A stretch of 64,000 nt of DNA from Antitrichia curtipendula (lineage: Eukaryota > Streptophyta > Bryopsida > Hypnales > Leucodontaceae), in NCBI GenBank assembly GCA_951230915.1, contig OX579637.1:4154001-4218000 (forward strand), given 5' to 3'. Every line of letters begins with the position of its first letter. Position 1 is the first letter of the stretch. Both the position numbers and the translations under genes were made by a program. The notes below the pieces were generated by a model. The model saw nothing but the letters and a program-made list of their open reading frames with translations. It ran no database searches and was not told the DNA's origin. Below are positions 59,570-64,000 of this stretch, piece by piece.

Positions 59570-61720
59570 ACTTAGAAGTTCATATTTTTTTCCCATTTAG
59601 TGCAGCATAGGATTCCTAAAATGGTCAGGTCACCTCCAAAGAGTGTGCCTTCATATCAACAAGCATCCAATGTGAATACTTCAAAGACATTGAACTCCTC
59701 ACGGGCCAAACATCAAAGTTCATTCTTCAATGTGCACATCATATTTTTAGGTGCAATCTTGAAATTAAACATCTCAATGATATTTTGAAATGACCATCTT
59801 GAAAGATCAAAATGAAATGCTACCTATAGTTCTAATTTTTTTTTTCTATTTTTTATATGATAGATCATAGATTTAATTATTCAAAAATTTATTTGGATTT
59901 TAATCATATATTACTATATATTGTAAGACATCTCAATTTTAAAATAATTGTTTTTATGAAGAAGTTTGTCGAAGTAAGCCAAATCCGACTTAATGTCATG
60001 AAACTAGAAACATGAGCTATGTACTTATATAATACTATTGCATCAAAGTCACGATCTTTTAAGATATTTGTATGCAAAGTTGTAGTATAGGATTTAGGGT
60101 TTAGGGTTCATGTCATTCAAATAATTTTGTCCAAATTAGAAGTGTATTTTGAAAATGGATGTGTGATAATATTTTGATGTAATATTAAAAAATCATTTCG
60201 GTCATGATAGTATAGATTGATACCTAATTACCTACTTATAAGAAATTGCCCCATTCAATGTCAAATATTGTTGTCAAAAATCATTTGGAGTTATATGTTG
60301 CGGTCTTGCGGAGTGCGGATCATGAAGTTAGAAAAAACATATAGAGTTGTCTTATGTTTCTAGAATTCAAATTTCTTTATTCAAAATTGATATCAAAGAA
60401 TATTAATTGTCTATTAGAATATTTTGGCCATTGGGATTAACAATTCTTCAATTTTTCCAAAAGTTATTCGCGTATTATTTTTCATATAATAGTGCACCAA
60501 TTTCTACTTCACAAATTTAAAAAAATGAATGTGTAGTTCTTTTGAGTTTAACCCCTAAAGTCCCATTGTCCCATCAGGGGACAAAGTGGATTTCAGATTT
60601 TTAGGTAGGCTCCTACGGCCTCAATATTTTTTGTAATTTTCTGAGTTTTTTAGATATCTTTTAGAATAAATAACTTGGAGGATTCATTTCTGAATTGAAT
60701 TCTAACAATTAAAAAAAACAAAAAAATTGCACGAGGTCAAGATTCCTTGCTAGAACAATCTCACATTTGAAATTAGTATATTTCAATTCTATCTTAGAGC
60801 TATTAATGATTTAATTTTTCCTTCAATCTTGAATCTACTTCTACTTAACAATTTTTTAATGAGTGAAAACTAAGTGTTTCTTTTTAAATATTTTTTTTTC
60901 TAGATTCTCAACTCAATTGTTTATCATATAAAATTAGAAATTCACCATCACTAGAGTAGCCTTTTTTAGTTAAAAAGGTTCAAAGCCAAAAAATGTAGTT
61001 AAACAAGGTGCCTAAAAAGTAGAGGTTAAACATTTCACATTTATTCATAACTCAATTGCCTAAATTTTGGCTAAAATGCACAAGGTGAAAGACGTATGTG
61101 AATATTCCTAAAAGGATTGAATGACCAAACATCCCACTTTAGAAAAGCTAGAGAAGTAAACATTTAATTTTTAAATTCCATGCACAATTGCACATTGGTG
61201 AATTCTTTGAGGTATAAATTCATTCAACTAATGTGGGACAATGGTGTTGATAAAGTTACATAAAAAGTCTATTGTTGAATTTGTTTAACAAAAAATACAC
61301 ATAAAAAATTAAAAATTGACTTCAAAGTTTTATTTGCGAACTTGTACGTGCTATGAATTCAAGAAACACCTAAACCCAATCAAGAATCCTCAAGCTAAGT
61401 CCTTAATAGAAGATGGTCCATATATATCTTGAGGAACTTAATTTGCATTTGTTTTCATATTTTAAATTAGTTATGATGTTTTACATTTGTGACTTTAGGG
61501 TATATAATTTAGGATTTAGGTTTTAGGATTTAGGGTTTAGGGTATAGGGTTTAAGATGTAGGGTTTACGGTATAAGATTGCAGATCATTGCATTAAAAAT
61601 CGCTAGAGTTTTATTTAATGATTCAAGTTCTTTAAGCAATTAAGTGGATCTCGATGAGAATTTTGTCTTTCCCATCCCTGTCATTATTCGCTGGTCGAGG
61701 TTGTTTTAGGAGTCAGATGA
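59570..61720. other. AT-rich DNA, no gene recognised; two telomere-like patches
   Basis: No coding frame of interest. GGATTTAGGGTTTAGGG-type patches occur at about 60088-60110 and 61497-61575, the latter with seven or so degenerate TTTAGGG units. Confidence 0.6.
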
Positions 61721-61721
61721 T

Positions 61722-62330
61722 GCAGCCGTCCGCCTGGTCGGACAGCCTCAAAAAATCTCTCAGTTTCATCTCCACTTGAAAAAGGCTGTCCGATCAGGGG
61801 GATTGCCCATGCGCCCGCTGATCGGACGGGCCCGTCCTACATTCTGACACCTTTGCCAAAGTCGTCCGATTAGTTGAACAACCCAGAGAAGACAACGGCC
61901 GTCCGATTCATTGGGTTCGTCCGATGAGTCGGACGGGTGGCGTTCGCCTGATCGAACGGTCCTAACGAGGCGGACGACAGTCCGTTCGCCTCGTCGGGTC
62001 CGTCCGATCAGGCGGACGGTCGAGGCGTCCGCCTACAATAAGAGGGTCGGACGGCCTAGAGCGAACGGCGGCTGTCCGATTCATTAAGGCCGTCCGATGA
62101 GTCGGACGCCTCGACTGTTTGCCTTCGATAAGAGGGTCGGACGGCCCAGAGCGGACCGCGGCCATCCGATTCATTAGGGCTGTTCGTTGAGTTGGACGGG
62201 TGGCGTTCGCCTGATTGGACAGTCCTGACAAGGCGGATGACGATCCGTCCGCCTCGTCGGGGCCGTTCGATCAGGCGGACGGTCGAGGCGTCCGCCTTGG
62301 ATAAAAAAGTCGGACGGCCCGTCTGATCCT
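61722..62330 (+). promoter_or_regulatory. CGGACG-rich array with promoter, upstream of the kinase-like gene
   Basis: About forty CGGAC/GTCCG motifs in both orientations, many as GTCCGATCAGGCGGACGG-like inverted pairs, with partial internal duplication (62030-62110 resembles 62110-62160). It ends with a TATA-like GGATAAAAAAG at 62299-62309 and CGGACGGCCC at 62311-62320. The RING gene has TATAAA followed by the same decamer. A transcription start is likely near 62340. Confidence 0.6.
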
Positions 62331-62545
62331 CACTTTTATTTTCCCCCTTGTGTCATGCAAGAGAGAGCAGAGAGCTTGGTGGTTTATCCTCCATTGGCTC
62401 CTTTCTAAGGGAAGATAAGAGTGTAATTTCTAGAGGATACTTGTTGCTTTTTTTTTCTACATTTCGTGTATGATCATTTGGCATATCGTATATTGCCTTG
62501 TGGATTAGAAATTGCAAGTGCACTTCTAATCGTGATTTCATCACG

Positions 62546-64000
62546 ATGTTGAGACCAAAGAAGGCTGCGAAGGACAAACAAGTGAAGCCAAACATTGAGG
62601 TGAGTATGGATGCTCCCTCTCTCGCTTGCAAAGCATTTCTCATTGAGTGCATTGTCAAATTTTATGAGTCGAAAACCACTGCATCGTTGCATACCAAATA
62701 TGCAAGGTATGAAGAGAAGTGCATCGATAAATTCAAGGGAAATATGGCACAGAAATTAATGGATGCTTTAAATGTGCCTTAGTGGATTCATGAAATGGAG
62801 AAGAAGGGCTTTCAACAATTTTTGAGGAGCAGGGTCCATGATGCATTGTGGAATGCAAAGGTGATGATAGAGAAGTACGGGAAGCAACACCGTGTAGGTG
62901 ATGGCGCTTTTGAACAGGTCATTTTGAGGGCAGACTTGTTCGTTCGCCAATGCGCGCCTTTTGCAAGGACACAAAATAGGCGAGGTTCAATGAATTGGTG
63001 GAATAGTAATGAGGAACTTGTGGAGTTACAACGTGGGCGACGACATCTCTTAGCGCTTCTGGAAACAGCAAGGGTGATTCCACAAGATGATCAAATCCTT
63101 AGGGGTGGATACGCAACAATTCGGAGGGTTCGAATTGAAGGATGTCGTGAGATATCGACATTTTGGAAGTTTGTAGCGAAGGTATCTCATCAACAACGCT
63201 TACAACCTCAGCTCGCTAGGTTGGAACACCAAAACGAGTCAATGGCAGTGAGAATTCTACATGATGGAGTTATCCGGTTTTCTGCTATTCATGCAATGCA
63301 GAACGAAGGGTATTCGTATTGGTGGTATGGCGGAACATTGAGGCAAATGTTAAAATTGGATAAGGAATATCCCGATAACATTGGCATTCGGTTGGCTTAT
63401 TCTCAACCGACCCCGAAAGAGGTGACCAAAACTTTTTTTCTTGGTCGTTGGAGGAAGAAGCGCACAGAGCTTGCATGGGCACTGGTGCACCTCATGAATG
63501 CAGTGCACAGCGCTGGACATTTGTACAATGATCTTTCAGTGGACAACATTATGTTTCACTTTCCCGATGATGAGTCACGTGTTTACATTGGAGTTTGCGA
63601 TTGGGGCATGACTACTTTACGTAATGAACCAATGAAGTCCTTGTATACGTTCACCTCTCAGAGTGAGCGGACTGAGACCTTGAAAAAGAGGTGGTGGGTG
63701 GACCCTTCTATTGCATACTTGCATAGAAGAGATGCGGATGTGTCAACGATACCGATTTTATCACGTAAATCAGAGGAATATGCGGTTGGTTGAATAGTTC
63801 AAGCCATCAACAATGGTTGCATGTCGGCGGACTACGTGAGCTTAGATCGGGAAAATGAAGGACATACAAGATTTAGCCATGAGGATTTGGCAAAGATTTT
63901 TCACCTTTACTTGGAGCGCCTTTGTGATTTGGTGATTGATTCTCGAGGTAGCTTGTTTGAAATCATCCATCGATTTACCAATAATTACAACTGGCCTATT
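62546..64000 (+). pseudogene. Protein-kinase-like protein, runs off the window
   Basis: ATG at 62546 (MLRPKKAAKDKQVK) opens one frame to the window end, with TAG 62780 and TGA 63791. About 190 N-terminal residues are helical and unrecognised. The kinase part begins with LRGGYATIRRVRI (glycine loop, about 63100), WKFVAKVS (candidate ATP-binding Lys), HLYNDLSVDNIMFHF (catalytic loop; Asp and Asn kept, HRD's Arg replaced) and VCDWGM (DFG as DWG). TGA 63791 falls in YAVG-stop-IVQ, where kinases of this kind would have Arg or similar. Catalytic Lys, Asp and Asn are present, so the ancestor may have been active. It lacks a recognisable element partner in the window, but its promoter matches the RING gene. 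Confidence 0.6.

Overview
The window looks like nuclear DNA of a land plant or close streptophyte relative. It has spliceosomal GT-AG introns, interstitial TTTAGGG-type telomere repeats, AT-rich deserts and several plant-type transposon genes (hAT, MULE/SWIM, DUF7869-like). It is not angiosperm-like in gene content. A bryophyte, fern or lycophyte is my guess, not a demonstrated assignment. I found no intact housekeeping gene. Almost everything coding is transposon or element cargo carrying premature stops.

Layout. 1-2.6 kb holds no gene. 2.7-11.2 kb is module 1: a cluster of GATAA-armed palindromes, a long three-exon gene with a ParB-like 'GQH' motif and 13 internal stops but no frameshift, an FCP1/NIF-like HAD phosphatase relative, and two small unknown genes. 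12.5-16.4 kb (minus strand) is a DUF7869-like transposase-derived gene whose intron and flanks carry a different palindrome (ACCGTGATATCTCACGGT class). 17.3-22 kb holds telomere-like, tandem and AT-rich DNA. 22-30.5 kb is module 2: a second ParB-like gene whose first intron holds a 13-unit array of the same palindrome, followed by an FCP1-like gene and an FCP1-like remnant. 30.7-33.5 kb is two tandem arrays.

34.7-59.4 kb is nested mobile DNA. Three copies (A, B, C) of an unclassified ~3.4 kb element each carry one ~620-650 codon ORF. Copy B sits inside a MULE/SWIM gene. A gene with a RING finger lies at 47.7-51.1 kb. A BED/DUF659/hAT-C transposase gene at 52-55.8 kb is interrupted by a 517-bp hAT-type MITE with a perfect 8-bp target duplication. 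59.6-61.7 kb is AT-rich. A protein-kinase-like gene begins at 62.5 kb and runs off the window. The RING and kinase genes share CGGACG-rich upstream arrays and the same TATA/CGGACGGCCC promoter arrangement, and the MITE interior uses the same motif.

The most interesting possibility is the pairing, in two diverged modules, of a ParB-like protein with a module-specific palindrome. In one class the palindromes are spaced at 72-75 bp (about seven helical turns). Such palindromes are candidate binding sites for an element-encoded DNA-binding protein. This is inference: the palindromes and spacing are seen directly, the ParB relationship is a motif resemblance, and binding is untested.
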